Positions 1 through 8,048 of a stretch of DNA of 64,000 nucleotides are shown here, in pieces (position 1 is the stretch's first letter; each line of letters opens with the position of its first letter). The DNA lies in NCBI RefSeq assembly GCF_014873705.1, contig NZ_JADBDS010000006.1:62001-126000 (forward strand), given 5' to 3'. Under the pieces are notes generated by a model. The model was not told the origin of the DNA and searched no databases. It saw only the letters and a program-made list of their open reading frames with translations. This DNA is from Mycobacterium sp. OAS707 (GTDB lineage: Bacteria > Actinomycetota > Actinomycetes > Mycobacteriales > Mycobacteriaceae). The translations under genes were made by a program, and so were the position numbers.

Positions 1-142
1 CCGCCTCGGCGAACGCCCGTAGACCGGGGATATGCAGCGGCAACGTCGCACCCGCTGTCGCCACGATGCCGGTTCCCATGACCGAGGCGAACCAGTTCGG
101 CCCAAGAAAACCCAGCCGGTGCTGCCGGTCGGTCGTCGTCAT
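1..142 (-). CDS. TDT-family (TehA/SLAC1-like) transporter, N-terminal part
   Basis: Only the first 47 codons lie in the window; the gene continues past base 1. The ATG is at 142-140 and reads MTTTDRQHRLGFLGPNWFAS, followed by VMGTGIVATAG. The G-P-N-W-F-A-S-V-M-G-T-G-I stretch is typical of the first helix of tellurite-resistance/dicarboxylate (TDT) transporters, which export C4-dicarboxylates, sulfite or anions across the inner membrane. The substrate cannot be told from this fragment. The gene is divergent from the two-component system that starts at 235, so the two may share a control region. The family assignment rests on one short motif. Confidence 0.65.
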   Translation of the reverse strand, partial: MTTTDRQHRLGFLGPNWFASVMGTGIVATAGATLPLHIPGLRAFAEA

Positions 143-161
143 CGGGCCATCATCGCGCCTA

Positions 162-177
162 CGGGGGTTATCCCCCG
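162..177. promoter_or_regulatory. Palindrome in the divergent promoter region
   Basis: CGGGGG-ttat-CCCCCG is a perfect 6-bp inverted repeat with a 4-bp centre. It sits 20 bp upstream of the TDT transporter ATG and 58 bp upstream of the kinase start. The size and position fit an operator or a short hairpin. No binding protein can be named; the neighbouring response regulator is one candidate by position only. Confidence 0.35.
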
Positions 178-234
178 GCAGGTTCTCGGGAAAACGCTGT
201 GTCGCACCTGCGCTGCGGTCCATAGGTTGAAGGC

Positions 235-1542
235 ATGGTCGCAGTCACCGACACCAGTCCCGACACTGCTCCGGCACCCGCTTCCGCCGATGAGCCCGTC
301 TCGGCGGCCCCGCGCAACATCGGCGTGGTGCCGACCGCGTCGTTGCTGACCGGAGCCGCGATCGCAACCGTGTGGTTCTGGATCCCGTTGACAATCTTCA
401 TCATTGGCGTCTCGTCGATCCCAAGCGGTGTCGGCTTCGTGCTCTGCGCCATCGTGTTCATCTATCTGATGCGCGGCGTCGAACACGTCGAACGCGTACG
501 CAGCGAGGCGGTGTTCGGCCTGGGCATCGCCGTTCCGCCACGGCCAATGTCGCGGTATGCCGGCTTCCAGCGCTGGCTGCATCAACTCTGGCTGGACATC
601 AGCAGCGCCCGGTTCTGGAAGGCCACCGCCCATCACTACCTGCGCATGCTCTACGACATGCTGGCCGCGGGCACTGCGCTTGCACTGCTGGCCTGGGCGA
701 TCCTGGGTCCGGCCGCCGCGGTCGCGATCCGGCAGAGCGATCCCGATGCCGGTCTGTCTTTCATATCGCCGCCGCTCGCGTTCCTGACCGCCGTCGTTGC
801 GGTGGTCGGGGCGGTGGTGATCCTGGTCTTCGCACCCGCTGTCGACGCGATCATCGACCGCTGGCTGCTGTCGCCGTCGCCGACCGCGGCGCTGCAGTAC
901 CAGGTCAGCGCGCTCGCCGATGCTCGTCAGGGCGCGGTGTCGTCGGCGCAGACCGAGCGTCACCGCATCGAACGCGATCTGCACGACAGCGTGCAACCGC
1001 GACTGGTTTCGCTTGCGATGACCATCGGACTGGCGCAGACCAAACTCGACACCGACCTGCCCGCGGCCAAGCAACTGATCGCCGAAGCGCACGACGACGC
1101 GAAGAGCGCGCTTGTCGAGTTGCGAAACGTGGTGCGCGGCATCGCACCCACGATCCTGTCCGACCGAGGCCTAGACGCCGCGTTGTCGGCGGTGGTGCAA
1201 CGTTCGGCAGTACCCACCACGCTCAACGTGTACCTGCCGCGCCGACTGCCCGACGAAGTCGAATCGGTGGCCTACTTCGTCGTCGCCGAGACGGTCACCA
1301 ACATCGCCAAACACGCAGCGGCCAGCCAGGCCGTTGTCACCGTGCGCCTCGACGAAGCGGCGAACCAGTTGCACGTCACCGTGTTCGACGACGGCCGCGG
1401 CGGAGCATCGATCACCACCGACGAGAACGCCACCGGCCTCCGCGGGCTCGAAGAGCGGGTGCGGGCCGCGCACGGCACGTTCACGGTGTCCAGCCCGGCC
1501 ACGGGCCCGACGATCATCACCGCGGTGCTGCCATGCGCGTAG
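235..1542 (+). CDS. NarL-type sensor histidine kinase
   Basis: A 435-residue membrane sensor kinase that would autophosphorylate and pass phosphate to the response regulator encoded by the overlapping gene at 1533. The N-terminal half has hydrophobic segments at about 37-85 and a second pair at about 140-205. These precede a HisKA_3 dimerisation domain with the phosphoacceptor motif ERDLHDSVQPRL (His250). The C-terminal HATPase domain has VAETVTNIAKHA (N box) and FDDGRGG and GLRGLEERV (G boxes). This layout is that of the NarL/DesK kinase class. The 10-bp overlap with the regulator implies translational coupling. The stimulus is unknown; no periplasmic sensor domain is evident beyond short loops. 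Confidence 0.93.
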   Translation: MVAVTDTSPDTAPAPASADEPVSAAPRNIGVVPTASLLTGAAIATVWFWIPLTIFIIGVSSIPSGVGFVLCAIVFIYLMRGVEHVERVRSEAVFGLGIAVPPRPMSRYAGFQRWLHQLWLDISSARFWKATAHHYLRMLYDMLAAGTALALLAWAILGPAAAVAIRQSDPDAGLSFISPPLAFLTAVVAVVGAVVILVFAPAVDAIIDRWLLSPSPTAALQYQVSALADARQGAVSSAQTERHRIERDLHDSVQPRLVSLAMTIGLAQTKLDTDLPAAKQLIAEAHDDAKSALVELRNVVRGIAPTILSDRGLDAALSAVVQRSAVPTTLNVYLPRRLPDEVESVAYFVVAETVTNIAKHAAASQAVVTVRLDEAANQLHVTVFDDGRGGASITTDENATGLRGLEERVRAAHGTFTVSSPATGPTIITAVLPCA

Positions 1543-2177
1543 TGATCGCCGAGGATTCGGCGCTGCTGCGGGCGGGCATCGAGCGGATCCTCACCGACGC
1601 CGGTCACGAGGTGGTGGCCGGCGTTCCGGATGCGACGAATCTGCTCCGGCTGGTCAACGAGAAGCGGCCCGACCTTGCGATCCTCGATGTCCGGATGCCG
1701 CCGACGTTCACCGACGAGGGCATCCGCGCCGCGGCGCTGCTGCGCAGCCAGAATCCGGAGTCGCCGGTGCTGGTCCTGTCGCACTACGTCGAGGAGCGCT
1801 ATGCCGCAGACCTGATCGCCTCGGACACAAAGGGATTCGGCTATCTACTCAAGGATCGGGTGGCCGACGTCCCCGCATTCCTTGACGCCGTCGAGGTGGT
1901 CGGCGGCGGCGGCACTGTGCTCGATCCGGAGGTGGTTTCGCAGATCCTGGTGCGTTCGCATCGCCGCAGCGCGCTCGACGAACTGACGCCGCGTGAGCGC
2001 GAGGTGTTGCAACTGATGGCCGAGGGCAAGACGAACTCGGCGATAGCCGCAGCACTGTTCATCTCCGTCGGCTCGGCGGAAAAACACATCGCCTCGATCT
2101 TCACCAAGCTGGGCCTGGCTCCTGACGAAAGCGAGAACCGCCGCGTGCTGGCGGTGCTGCGCTACCTCGAATCCTGA
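1533..2177 (+). CDS. NarL/LuxR-family response regulator
   Basis: A 214-residue regulator with an N-terminal receiver domain (acidic pair near residues 7-8, phosphoacceptor Asp52 in LAILDVRMPP, Lys in LLKDRV) and a C-terminal LuxR helix-turn-helix beginning LTPREREVLQLMAEGKTN. It is the evident partner of the kinase at 235, whose stop codon lies inside this gene's first codons. The start ATG at 1533 was chosen because the receiver domain begins directly there; the open frame extends further upstream but only inside the kinase gene. The DUF4097 gene follows 20 bp downstream and is likely in the same transcript, making it a candidate target or sensor partner. Confidence 0.93.
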   Translation: MRVVIAEDSALLRAGIERILTDAGHEVVAGVPDATNLLRLVNEKRPDLAILDVRMPPTFTDEGIRAAALLRSQNPESPVLVLSHYVEERYAADLIASDTKGFGYLLKDRVADVPAFLDAVEVVGGGGTVLDPEVVSQILVRSHRRSALDELTPREREVLQLMAEGKTNSAIAAALFISVGSAEKHIASIFTKLGLAPDESENRRVLAVLRYLES

Positions 2178-2197
2178 AGCACCGAAAGGGTTTGATT

Positions 2198-3079
2198 GTG
2201 ACAACCATCGCTCCCCCACCACCGGCACCGGTGAACCCGCCGCCTCCGCTCTCCCCCGGCGGGCGGACCGCGTTCCGGATAGCGCTCATCGCCGCCGCGG
2301 CGGTGCTGGTGGTGGGGACCCTCGCCTCGCTCGGCACGGTGGGGTGGGGCATCGCCAGTTTCCGGGTCATCACGGACAGCAAGCCACTGCCCGCTGGGAT
2401 GCGGTCGGTGGTTGTCGATACGGGCTCGGTTCCGGTCGCGGTCCGCATCACCGCCGATCGTGAGGCGCGGGAGCCGCGGGCCGACCTGCGGATGGTGAAT
2501 TCCACTCGGGCAGGGGCAAATCCGCTGGCCGTCAGTACCGAGTCAGGCGACACACGGATAACGATCAATGGCGAGTCGACCTCATTCCTGAATTGGGGCC
2601 GGGCCGGCGAGATCACGCTCGTCCTGCCGCCGGAAGTCGCTCGCAGGCTGTCGGTTACCACCCAACAGGACACCGGCGTGGTGCTGGCGCAGGCCGACCT
2701 CGATCAGCTGATCGCTCGGACCGACAACGGCGAGGTGGTGTTGAGCGGATCTGCTCGACGCGTCGAGATCTACACCGACAACGGCGATGTGTTCACCCGC
2801 CATCCGATCTCGGTGTCTGAATCGTTCAGCGCCACTGCCGACAACGGCGAGATCAGAGTGGAACTTGCCGAAACAGCGCCGCGCACGGTCAATGTCACCA
2901 GTGACAACGGCGATGTCATCGTCGCATTGCCTGCCCGTGGTCCCTACGCTGTGAACGCGAGCACCGACAACGGCGACACGACGATACGCGTGCCGCAGGC
3001 AACCGATCGGGAGAAGGCCGCGGCCGTTGTCACGGCGCACTCACAGAACGGCGACGTCGTCATCGACGGTCTGCGGTAG
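2198..3079 (+). CDS. DUF4097-family membrane-anchored beta-repeat protein
   Basis: A 293-residue protein with a proline-rich cytoplasmic N-terminus, one transmembrane helix at about 25-50 (IALIAAAAVLVVGTLASLGT) and an extracytoplasmic region built of short beta repeats. Six units of the form (T/S/A)(D/Q)NG(D/E)(V/I/T) recur, for example TDNGEV, TDNGDV, ADNGEI and SDNGDV, which is the DUF4097 beta-helix-like signature. The GTG at 2198 is preferred over a TTG at 2192 because the ribosome site GAAAGGG at 2184-2190 is 7 bp away from it. It closes the two-component operon. Its 3' end overlaps the convergent sigma factor gene by 20 bp. The molecular role of DUF4097 proteins is not established. Confidence 0.8.
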   Translation: MTTIAPPPPAPVNPPPPLSPGGRTAFRIALIAAAAVLVVGTLASLGTVGWGIASFRVITDSKPLPAGMRSVVVDTGSVPVAVRITADREAREPRADLRMVNSTRAGANPLAVSTESGDTRITINGESTSFLNWGRAGEITLVLPPEVARRLSVTTQQDTGVVLAQADLDQLIARTDNGEVVLSGSARRVEIYTDNGDVFTRHPISVSESFSATADNGEIRVELAETAPRTVNVTSDNGDVIVALPARGPYAVNASTDNGDTTIRVPQATDREKAAAVVTAHSQNGDVVIDGLR

Positions 3080-4022
3080 CGGCTTCAGCGATCAGCGGTA
3101 GCCCGAACAGTGTGACCAGCCTGGAATCCCCGTACACCACGATGCGGGCGATCCCGGACGCGGTGACGTCGAGCAGTGCGATCCCGAATGCGCGCAGCGC
3201 GCCGTCGCCGTCGCGGCGATACGCCGCCGCCGCGGGCTGGCCATTGGCGCCGATCTCCACCATCCGCCAATCACCTTGCACGCCAACCACTGTTGCGAGA
3301 TAGGGCAGACACGTCGCCCGGCCCGAGAACCAGGTCCGCGAGCCGACCATCTCCAGTGCGGCATCGTGCCGCAGCGCGTCGGCGAGCAAGGTGGTGTCGG
3401 CCGTCTCGAACGCGGTCATGTACTTCTCGAGCAACTCGCGGGCCCGTGGCTCGGTCGGTTCGATGACCTCGTCGGCGTTCGGCGCGATGTCCTGCATACG
3501 CGCGCGGGCCCGTTGTAGCGCACTCTTGACGGCCACGACGCTGATGTCGAGCATCGCGGCGACGTCTGCGGCAGGGAAGGCCAGCACGTCGCGAAGCAGT
3601 AGCACCGCCCGCTGCTGCGCGGGAAGGTGCTGCAGGCTCGCGATCAGCGCCAGCCGAAGACTCTCCCGCGACGCGACGACCGCGGCCGGGTCGGCGACCC
3701 GGGAGTCCGGAATGACCTCTACCCACATCACATTCGGTGCTGGTGCGGCTTCCGCATGCGGGTCGTCGGCAGGGCCCGCCAGACCCGAAGGCAACACCCG
3801 CCTGCTGCTGTGGGCCAGCGCGGTCAAACAGGTGTTCGTCGCGATGCGGTACAACCACGTCCGCACCGAAGACCGGTTCTCGAAGTCCTGGTATGCGCGC
3901 CACGCCCGCAGATAGGTTTCCTGCACGACGTCTTCGGCGTCGTGTGCCGACCCCAGCATGCGGTAACAGTGCGCGATCAGTTCGCGCCGGTACGGTTCCG
4001 TGTCGCGGACGAATTCGCTCAT
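3060..4022 (-). CDS. ECF sigma factor with SnoaL-like C-terminal domain (SigG-like)
   Basis: A 320-residue sigma-70 family factor. Region 2 is at about 10-75 (HCYRMLGSAHDAEDVVQETYLRAW, then RTWLYRIATNTCL). Region 4 is at about 135-185 (LQHLPAQQRAVLLLRDVLAFPAADVAAML, then VKSALQRARARM). An NTF2/SnoaL-like domain fills about 195-305. This long ECF layout without a linked anti-sigma gene matches the M. tuberculosis SigG group, in which the C-terminal domain is thought to tune activity. The start ATG overlaps the stop of the upstream PPOX gene by 4 bp (ATGA), so the two are co-translated. Regulon and signal are unknown. Confidence 0.88.
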   Translation of the reverse strand: MSEFVRDTEPYRRELIAHCYRMLGSAHDAEDVVQETYLRAWRAYQDFENRSSVRTWLYRIATNTCLTALAHSSRRVLPSGLAGPADDPHAEAAPAPNVMWVEVIPDSRVADPAAVVASRESLRLALIASLQHLPAQQRAVLLLRDVLAFPAADVAAMLDISVVAVKSALQRARARMQDIAPNADEVIEPTEPRARELLEKYMTAFETADTTLLADALRHDAALEMVGSRTWFSGRATCLPYLATVVGVQGDWRMVEIGANGQPAAAAYRRDGDGALRAFGIALLDVTASGIARIVVYGDSRLVTLFGLPLIAEAATADRR

Positions 4023-4420
4023 GCGGCCGCCGGGGGAAACTGGTAGACCTTCTCCGGTGTGATGCGCACGATGAGCCGTTCGGCCTCGGGCTCGGGCGGC
4101 GGCTGCGTGCCACCCATGTACCTGTCGTACATCTCGTACAGCAGTCGCTTCTCCGGGTCTTCGACGATCTCCACCGTGCCTCGGATCTCCAGATAGCGCG
4201 GCTGCCGCTTGTCCGCGACCAGCAGGCTGACCCGGGGATCGCGAGCCATATTGCGCGTCTTCAGGCGACCCTTGATGGTGCTGAACACCACCGTGTCACC
4301 CTCGCGTTTGACGAATATCACCGACGACTGCGGGCGTCCGTCGGCGTTCGACGTGGCGATCGCCGCGATGTGTGGTCCGTCGAGCACTTCGCGCGCGAGC
4401 TCGTTGAGTGTTATGTCCAT
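4019..4420 (-). CDS. PPOX-class F420/FMN-dependent split-barrel oxidoreductase
   Basis: A 133-residue protein of the pyridoxamine-5'-phosphate-oxidase-like split beta-barrel superfamily. Recognisable blocks are HIAAIATSNADGRPQSSVIFVKREGDTVVFST, KTRNMARDPRVSLLVADKRQPRYLEIRGT and EAERLIVRITPEKVYQF. In actinobacteria this size class usually binds F420, sometimes FMN, and carries out two-electron reductions in the cytoplasm. It is the first gene of a two-gene operon with the sigma factor at 3060 (4-bp overlap). Cofactor choice cannot be settled by eye. Confidence 0.85.
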   Translation of the reverse strand: MDITLNELAREVLDGPHIAAIATSNADGRPQSSVIFVKREGDTVVFSTIKGRLKTRNMARDPRVSLLVADKRQPRYLEIRGTVEIVEDPEKRLLYEMYDRYMGGTQPPPEPEAERLIVRITPEKVYQFPPAAA

Positions 4421-4461
4421 GCCGGTATAGACACGCGGAGGCGCGAAAAGGAATCGGTCGG

Positions 4462-5475
4462 CTAGGTGAGGCTGCTGACGATCTCGGCGACCGTGCCCGC
4501 CCTGGCCTGCCGATAGCCGGTGCCGGCCCAGATGTTGACGGCTTGCGGATCGCCCGCCCGCACCGAAGCCTGCCGAAGCGGGCTGGTCAGCCAGTGGATC
4601 TCGGGATAACCAAAAGTCGCCTCGGCTTCATGTTCGTCGATGAACCGGTTGCGCAGCCCGCGCGCGTAGCGGCCGGAGAATGCCCTCGTCACAACGGTTT
4701 CCGTGAACTGCGGGTCCTGCAGCGCGGCGCGGTGCACCGGGCTGCTGCCCGACTCGGCCGACAGCAGGAACGCCGTGCCGAGTTGCGCCGCGACCGCGCC
4801 TGCCGCCAACACCCGCCCGACATCCTCGGCCGTCATCAACCCGCCCGCTGCCACGACCGGCACGTCGACGGCGCCCTTGACGTCGGCAAGCAGTTCGTCG
4901 AGGGGCTGCGTGGCAGGCTGCGCGGCAGGATCGAACGTGCCGCGGTGACCGCCGGCCGACGGTCCCTGCACCGCTACCGCGTCAACGCCGCGCGAAACCG
5001 CCGTCCGCGCCTCGGCCAACGTGGTCACAGTCCCGACGACCGTGACGCCGGCTTCTCGCAATCGGCGGCACTCCTCCGCACTCGGCACGCCGAACGTGAA
5101 GGAAGCGACATCGGGTCGCACATCGAGCAGCACCTCGATCTTGGTCGACCAATGGTCGTCGTCGAACCGCGGCTCACCCAGCTTGGCGCCGTAGCGCTGC
5201 GCCTCGGGTGCGAGCGCCTTGGCGTAGAGCTCGATGTCCTCGCGAGTACCGGCACTCGGTTGTGGCACAAACAGATTCGCGCCGATCGGGCCTGACGTGA
5301 GGCTACGCGCCGCGGCGAGCCGCTCGGCGAACGCCTCGGCCGTGAGGTAGCCCGCGGCGACGAAACCGAGCCCGCCCGCGTTGGTCCCGGCGGCCGCGAG
5401 TTCCGGCGTCGACGGCCCACCGGCCATGGGCGCGACGATGATCGGTACTGAAAGTTCGCGAAAGTCCAACGCCAT
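4462..5475 (-). CDS. Nitronate monooxygenase-family FMN enzyme
   Basis: A 337-residue TIM-barrel flavoprotein of the nitronate monooxygenase/2-nitropropane dioxygenase family, which oxidises alkyl nitronates such as propionate-3-nitronate. Supporting motifs are the N-terminal PIIVAPMAGGPSTPELAAA with GGLGF, the mid-barrel VQGPSAGGHRGTF carrying the conserved His of the GGH block, and VPVVAAGGLMTAEDVGRVLAAGA at the FMN phosphate site. Length is usual for the family. It lies 41 bp upstream of the PPOX start on the same strand and may be read with it. The physiological substrate is uncertain. Confidence 0.9.
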   Translation of the reverse strand: MALDFRELSVPIIVAPMAGGPSTPELAAAGTNAGGLGFVAAGYLTAEAFAERLAAARSLTSGPIGANLFVPQPSAGTREDIELYAKALAPEAQRYGAKLGEPRFDDDHWSTKIEVLLDVRPDVASFTFGVPSAEECRRLREAGVTVVGTVTTLAEARTAVSRGVDAVAVQGPSAGGHRGTFDPAAQPATQPLDELLADVKGAVDVPVVAAGGLMTAEDVGRVLAAGAVAAQLGTAFLLSAESGSSPVHRAALQDPQFTETVVTRAFSGRYARGLRNRFIDEHEAEATFGYPEIHWLTSPLRQASVRAGDPQAVNIWAGTGYRQARAGTVAEIVSSLT

Positions 5476-5505
5476 CGAACCTTCGTACCACTTCGGGCAC
5501 GGCCG

Positions 5506-6045
5506 CTATCTGAGAGCCTTGCCGAACATCAGGCAGTCCTGCGGATCGGTGGAGATGTTCGGCAAAACGGCGAATTGCGACATCCGACCCTCGAAGGCCA
5601 GCCCACTGCGCTCTAGCAGCGCCGCCGAGCCGGTGTTGTCGACGTGACAATGAGCCGTCACCCGGTAGATGTGAGGGTCGGCCTTGGCCCTGTCGATCAG
5701 CAGCGCCAGCACCTCCGACATGATGCCCTTGCGCCACCACGGCCTGCCAAGGCAGTAGCCCAACTCGACGGTGTGCGGCGGATGTCGCCGCCAGCCGCAC
5801 AAGCCGACGGCACCGGTGCCGTCGTGCAATTCGATCAGCCACGTCGTCTCGCCGCCGACGTTGAAGAACTCGGTGATCACCCGCCGTGTCTCGGCCACGT
5901 CCGGATGCGGACTCCACGACAGATAGCGCGTCACCTCCGGATCGGACGCGACACGCTCGAAGAGCAGCTCGGCGTCGTCGACGGTTGGCGCGCGCAGCGT
6001 GACCCGTGGACCGGTGAGCTCGGGGACGCCGATGTTGTCGGACAC
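5506..6045 (-). CDS. GNAT N-acetyltransferase, RimJ/RimL type
   Basis: A 179-residue acetyltransferase. GPRVTLRAPTVDDAELLFERVA opens the fold, and VELGYCLGRPWWRKGIMSEVLALLI carries the acetyl-CoA pyrophosphate-binding loop (R-K-G-I-M). AHCHVDNTGSAALLERSGLAFEGRM is the usual C-terminal strand-helix of the RimJ/RimL group. The GTG at 6045 was chosen because homology starts just after it; the open frame runs further upstream but would overlap the divergent VOC gene at 6065. Substrates in this group are N-termini or small amines and cannot be predicted here. Confidence 0.85.
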   Translation of the reverse strand: MSDNIGVPELTGPRVTLRAPTVDDAELLFERVASDPEVTRYLSWSPHPDVAETRRVITEFFNVGGETTWLIELHDGTGAVGLCGWRRHPPHTVELGYCLGRPWWRKGIMSEVLALLIDRAKADPHIYRVTAHCHVDNTGSAALLERSGLAFEGRMSQFAVLPNISTDPQDCLMFGKALR

Positions 6046-6064
6046 CGCTCTATCCTGAATCGAT

Positions 6065-6457
6065 ATGGCAATCACGTTCAACCACACCATCGTCGCTGCG
6101 AAGGACCGCGAGGAATCGGCCCGCTTCTTCACCGAGCTGTTCGGGCTGCCGGCCGCCAAGGAATTCGGCCCGTTCCTGGCGGTGGGGCTCAACCACGACG
6201 CCAGCCTTGACTACGCCCAGGTGGCCCAGGGTGAGGACATCCACCCGCAGCACTACGCGTTCCTGGTGTCCGAGGACGAGTTCACCGAGATATATGCACG
6301 CATCAAGGCCCGCGGCCTGCAGCACTGGGCCGATCCGCGGGGCGCCAGGCCCGGCGAGATCAACACCAACGACGGCGGCCGTGGCGTCTACTTCCAGGAC
6401 CCCAGCGGGCACTATCTGGAAATCCTCACCCGGCCCTACGGATCAGGTGCCGGCTGA
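6065..6457 (+). CDS. VOC (glyoxalase/bleomycin-resistance fold) protein
   Basis: A 130-residue single-subunit vicinal-oxygen-chelate protein. It has the paired beta-alpha-beta-beta-beta modules with likely metal ligands in the first strand (FNHTIVAAKD), at HPQHYAFLV and at GHYLEILTRPYG (terminal Glu). It is divergent from the GNAT gene with a 19-bp gap and overlaps the 3' end of the convergent isomerase-like gene by 32 bp. Activities in this family range from isomerisation to dioxygenation and drug binding. No specific substrate is inferred. Confidence 0.87.
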   Translation: MAITFNHTIVAAKDREESARFFTELFGLPAAKEFGPFLAVGLNHDASLDYAQVAQGEDIHPQHYAFLVSEDEFTEIYARIKARGLQHWADPRGARPGEINTNDGGRGVYFQDPSGHYLEILTRPYGSGAG

Positions 6458-7082
6458 CCCTCGACGCCAGGGTGCCGACACCGTCGCCGTCGAGGCGGCC
6501 CAACATCGCTTCTCGGTTGGCAAGCACCGAAACCAAGTCGGCGGCAAGGCCACGGACCAACGGGCCGTGACCGTGCGTCCAGTCGGCGTCGGTGGCGACC
6601 AGTCGCAGCCCTCGACTGTTGCGGTAGGCGGGCACGAAGGGGTTCGGCACACGAACTTGGGTGTTGAGCACTGCGACGAGCGCGTCGGCGGGAATCGCCG
6701 GCTGGCGGCCCAACGCGAACAGCATGTCGAGTTCGTGGGTGATGTGGTCACCAAGCAGTAGCTGCGGCGGGAAGTATCGGCCGAGCCCCTGAGGCCGCCA
6801 GGTCAGCCTGTCGAAGTCGTCGAGCAGTTGCAGCGGAGTTCGCGACACCGCAAGCGATCGCGCCATCGCGGCGTTCGCGCGGTCGAACGACCAACTGTGC
6901 CGGCGCATTTCGGCCGTCAGCGCGACTGCGCCTGCGCTGTACCCAACGACCAGATGCGCGAGCACGTCGTGGTTGGACCAGCTGTCGCACAGGCTTGGCC
7001 GCGCCCAGTCCTCGGCGCTGAACGCGTCGGACACTGCACAGAAGCGAATGTCGTTAGCCCTCAACCGATCACGCGCGGACAT
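6426..7082 (-). CDS. Maleylpyruvate isomerase-family mycothiol-dependent-type protein
   Basis: A 218-residue protein of the DinB/MDMPI four-helix-bundle superfamily. The N-terminal bundle contains WARPSLCDSWSNHDVLAHLV (metal-binding His) and LLLGDHITHELDMLFALGR (second His cluster). The C-terminal part, beginning about RGLRLVATDADWTHGHGP, matches the small MDMPI C-terminal domain. Relatives use mycothiol as cofactor, which fits an actinobacterial host. The stop lies inside the VOC gene on the other strand, and the start overlaps the upstream hydrolase stop by 14 bp. The exact reaction is unknown. Confidence 0.83.
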   Translation of the reverse strand: MSARDRLRANDIRFCAVSDAFSAEDWARPSLCDSWSNHDVLAHLVVGYSAGAVALTAEMRRHSWSFDRANAAMARSLAVSRTPLQLLDDFDRLTWRPQGLGRYFPPQLLLGDHITHELDMLFALGRQPAIPADALVAVLNTQVRVPNPFVPAYRNSRGLRLVATDADWTHGHGPLVRGLAADLVSVLANREAMLGRLDGDGVGTLASRVSRHLIRRAG

Positions 7083-7971
7083 CGAGGTGCTCCTTGAGGA
7101 AGGCGGTTTGGTCGGCGAGCACCTGGGCCACCAGCGGCGGGTGGTAGATCGCGAAGTGGTCGGAGTCGTAGTGCCGCTCCACGCCTTTGGGCGCGCGGCG
7201 CGCGACCAACGCGGCGTATGCCGGGTCCATCAGGTTTTCCCTGTCGCAGACACACACGAGGAAGGGCGCGTCGATGCGGCGGGCATGGTGAAGGACCGAC
7301 GTCGTCACCATCGCTACCGCGTCGGCGGCGGCGATGCGGTTGTCGAACTGGCCGTCCGGCGGAACCGTGGAATTCCAACCGGATTGGGCGCCTTCGACGG
7401 TGACCATCGCGAACCCGCCCGGCGGCCCGACGATCGGCACGTAGCGTCGACCGCGCTTGGTGGCTATGCGCAGCAGGTCCTCCGCGATCGCGGGTGTCAG
7501 CCGCAACGCGGACAACAGCCCCAGTCTGCGGGCGGCGCCGGGCCCGTGCACGATCGGGCACTGCACCACGGCGACCGCGACGTCGTCACGCTCCGCGGCG
7601 ACGCGGACCACGTTCATGCCGCCGAGACTGGTGCCCCACAACCCGATGCGCCGGTGGTCGATTTCCGGCGTCGCCGTCAGATGGTCGAGCGCCGCGACGA
7701 CGTCATCGCATTGTTTGCGTATCGAAATATGTTGGCGCGGTTGGCCGTCGGATGCTCCGGTGTTTCGATAGTCGAACGCGACCGTCGCGATTCCTGCGGC
7801 GGCGAAGTGTTGTTCGTACTGCGCGAGCATCATGTCGTGCGTTGCGCCGAGACCATGCACCAGGACGACGGCCGGATGCGGGCCAGACCCAGCGGGCAGC
7901 GTCAGCCACGCCGCGCATCGGACGCCACCAGACGAGAAATCGACGCGCTCGGTCGGAATGGTCGCGGGCAT
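7069..7971 (-). CDS. Alpha/beta hydrolase
   Basis: A 300-residue serine hydrolase. The oxyanion block is AVVLVHGLGATHDMM, the nucleophile elbow is LWGTSLGGMNV, and a C-terminal acid/His pair lies near LVCVCDRENLMDPAYAALV and HYDSDHFAIYHPP. The layout resembles dienelactone-hydrolase/YcjY-like esterases. ATG at 7971 is preferred because a GGAG lies 6 bp upstream at 7980-7977; a longer open frame to 8058 would cross the operators and the divergent TetR start. The gene is transcribed away from the TetR gene at 8049 and is its most likely target. Confidence 0.85.
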   Translation of the reverse strand: MPATIPTERVDFSSGGVRCAAWLTLPAGSGPHPAVVLVHGLGATHDMMLAQYEQHFAAAGIATVAFDYRNTGASDGQPRQHISIRKQCDDVVAALDHLTATPEIDHRRIGLWGTSLGGMNVVRVAAERDDVAVAVVQCPIVHGPGAARRLGLLSALRLTPAIAEDLLRIATKRGRRYVPIVGPPGGFAMVTVEGAQSGWNSTVPPDGQFDNRIAAADAVAMVTTSVLHHARRIDAPFLVCVCDRENLMDPAYAALVARRAPKGVERHYDSDHFAIYHPPLVAQVLADQTAFLKEHLDVRA

Positions 7972-7985
7972 GTGCACTCCTTCAT

Positions 7986-8032
7986 AAGTACGCTGTACGT
8001 GTTGGCTACACTGGCTTACGTACGATGTACTT
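7986..8032. promoter_or_regulatory. Paired operator between hydrolase and TetR genes
   Basis: Two 15-bp sites in opposite orientation: AAGTACGCTGTACGT at 7986-8000 and ACGTACGATGTACTT at 8018-8032. The second is the reverse complement of the first at 13 of 15 positions, and each contains GTAC-n3-GTAC. They fill the gap between the hydrolase start (7971) and the TetR start (8049), as expected for an autoregulated TetR repressor controlling a divergent gene. Confidence 0.7.
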
Positions 8033-8048
8033 GTCAAGGAGTCAAAGA

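Noticed and set aside
372..2177. Long plus-strand open frame of about 600 codons through the histidine kinase
   Set aside because: Only its 3' third, from 1533, is the response regulator. The upstream part is an Arg/Ala-rich shadow of the kinase gene caused by high GC content.
2700..3060. NG(D/E) repeats as a DNA-level tandem repeat
   Set aside because: Repeat spacing in bases is irregular and codon use varies. This is a protein-level beta-repeat feature of DUF4097.
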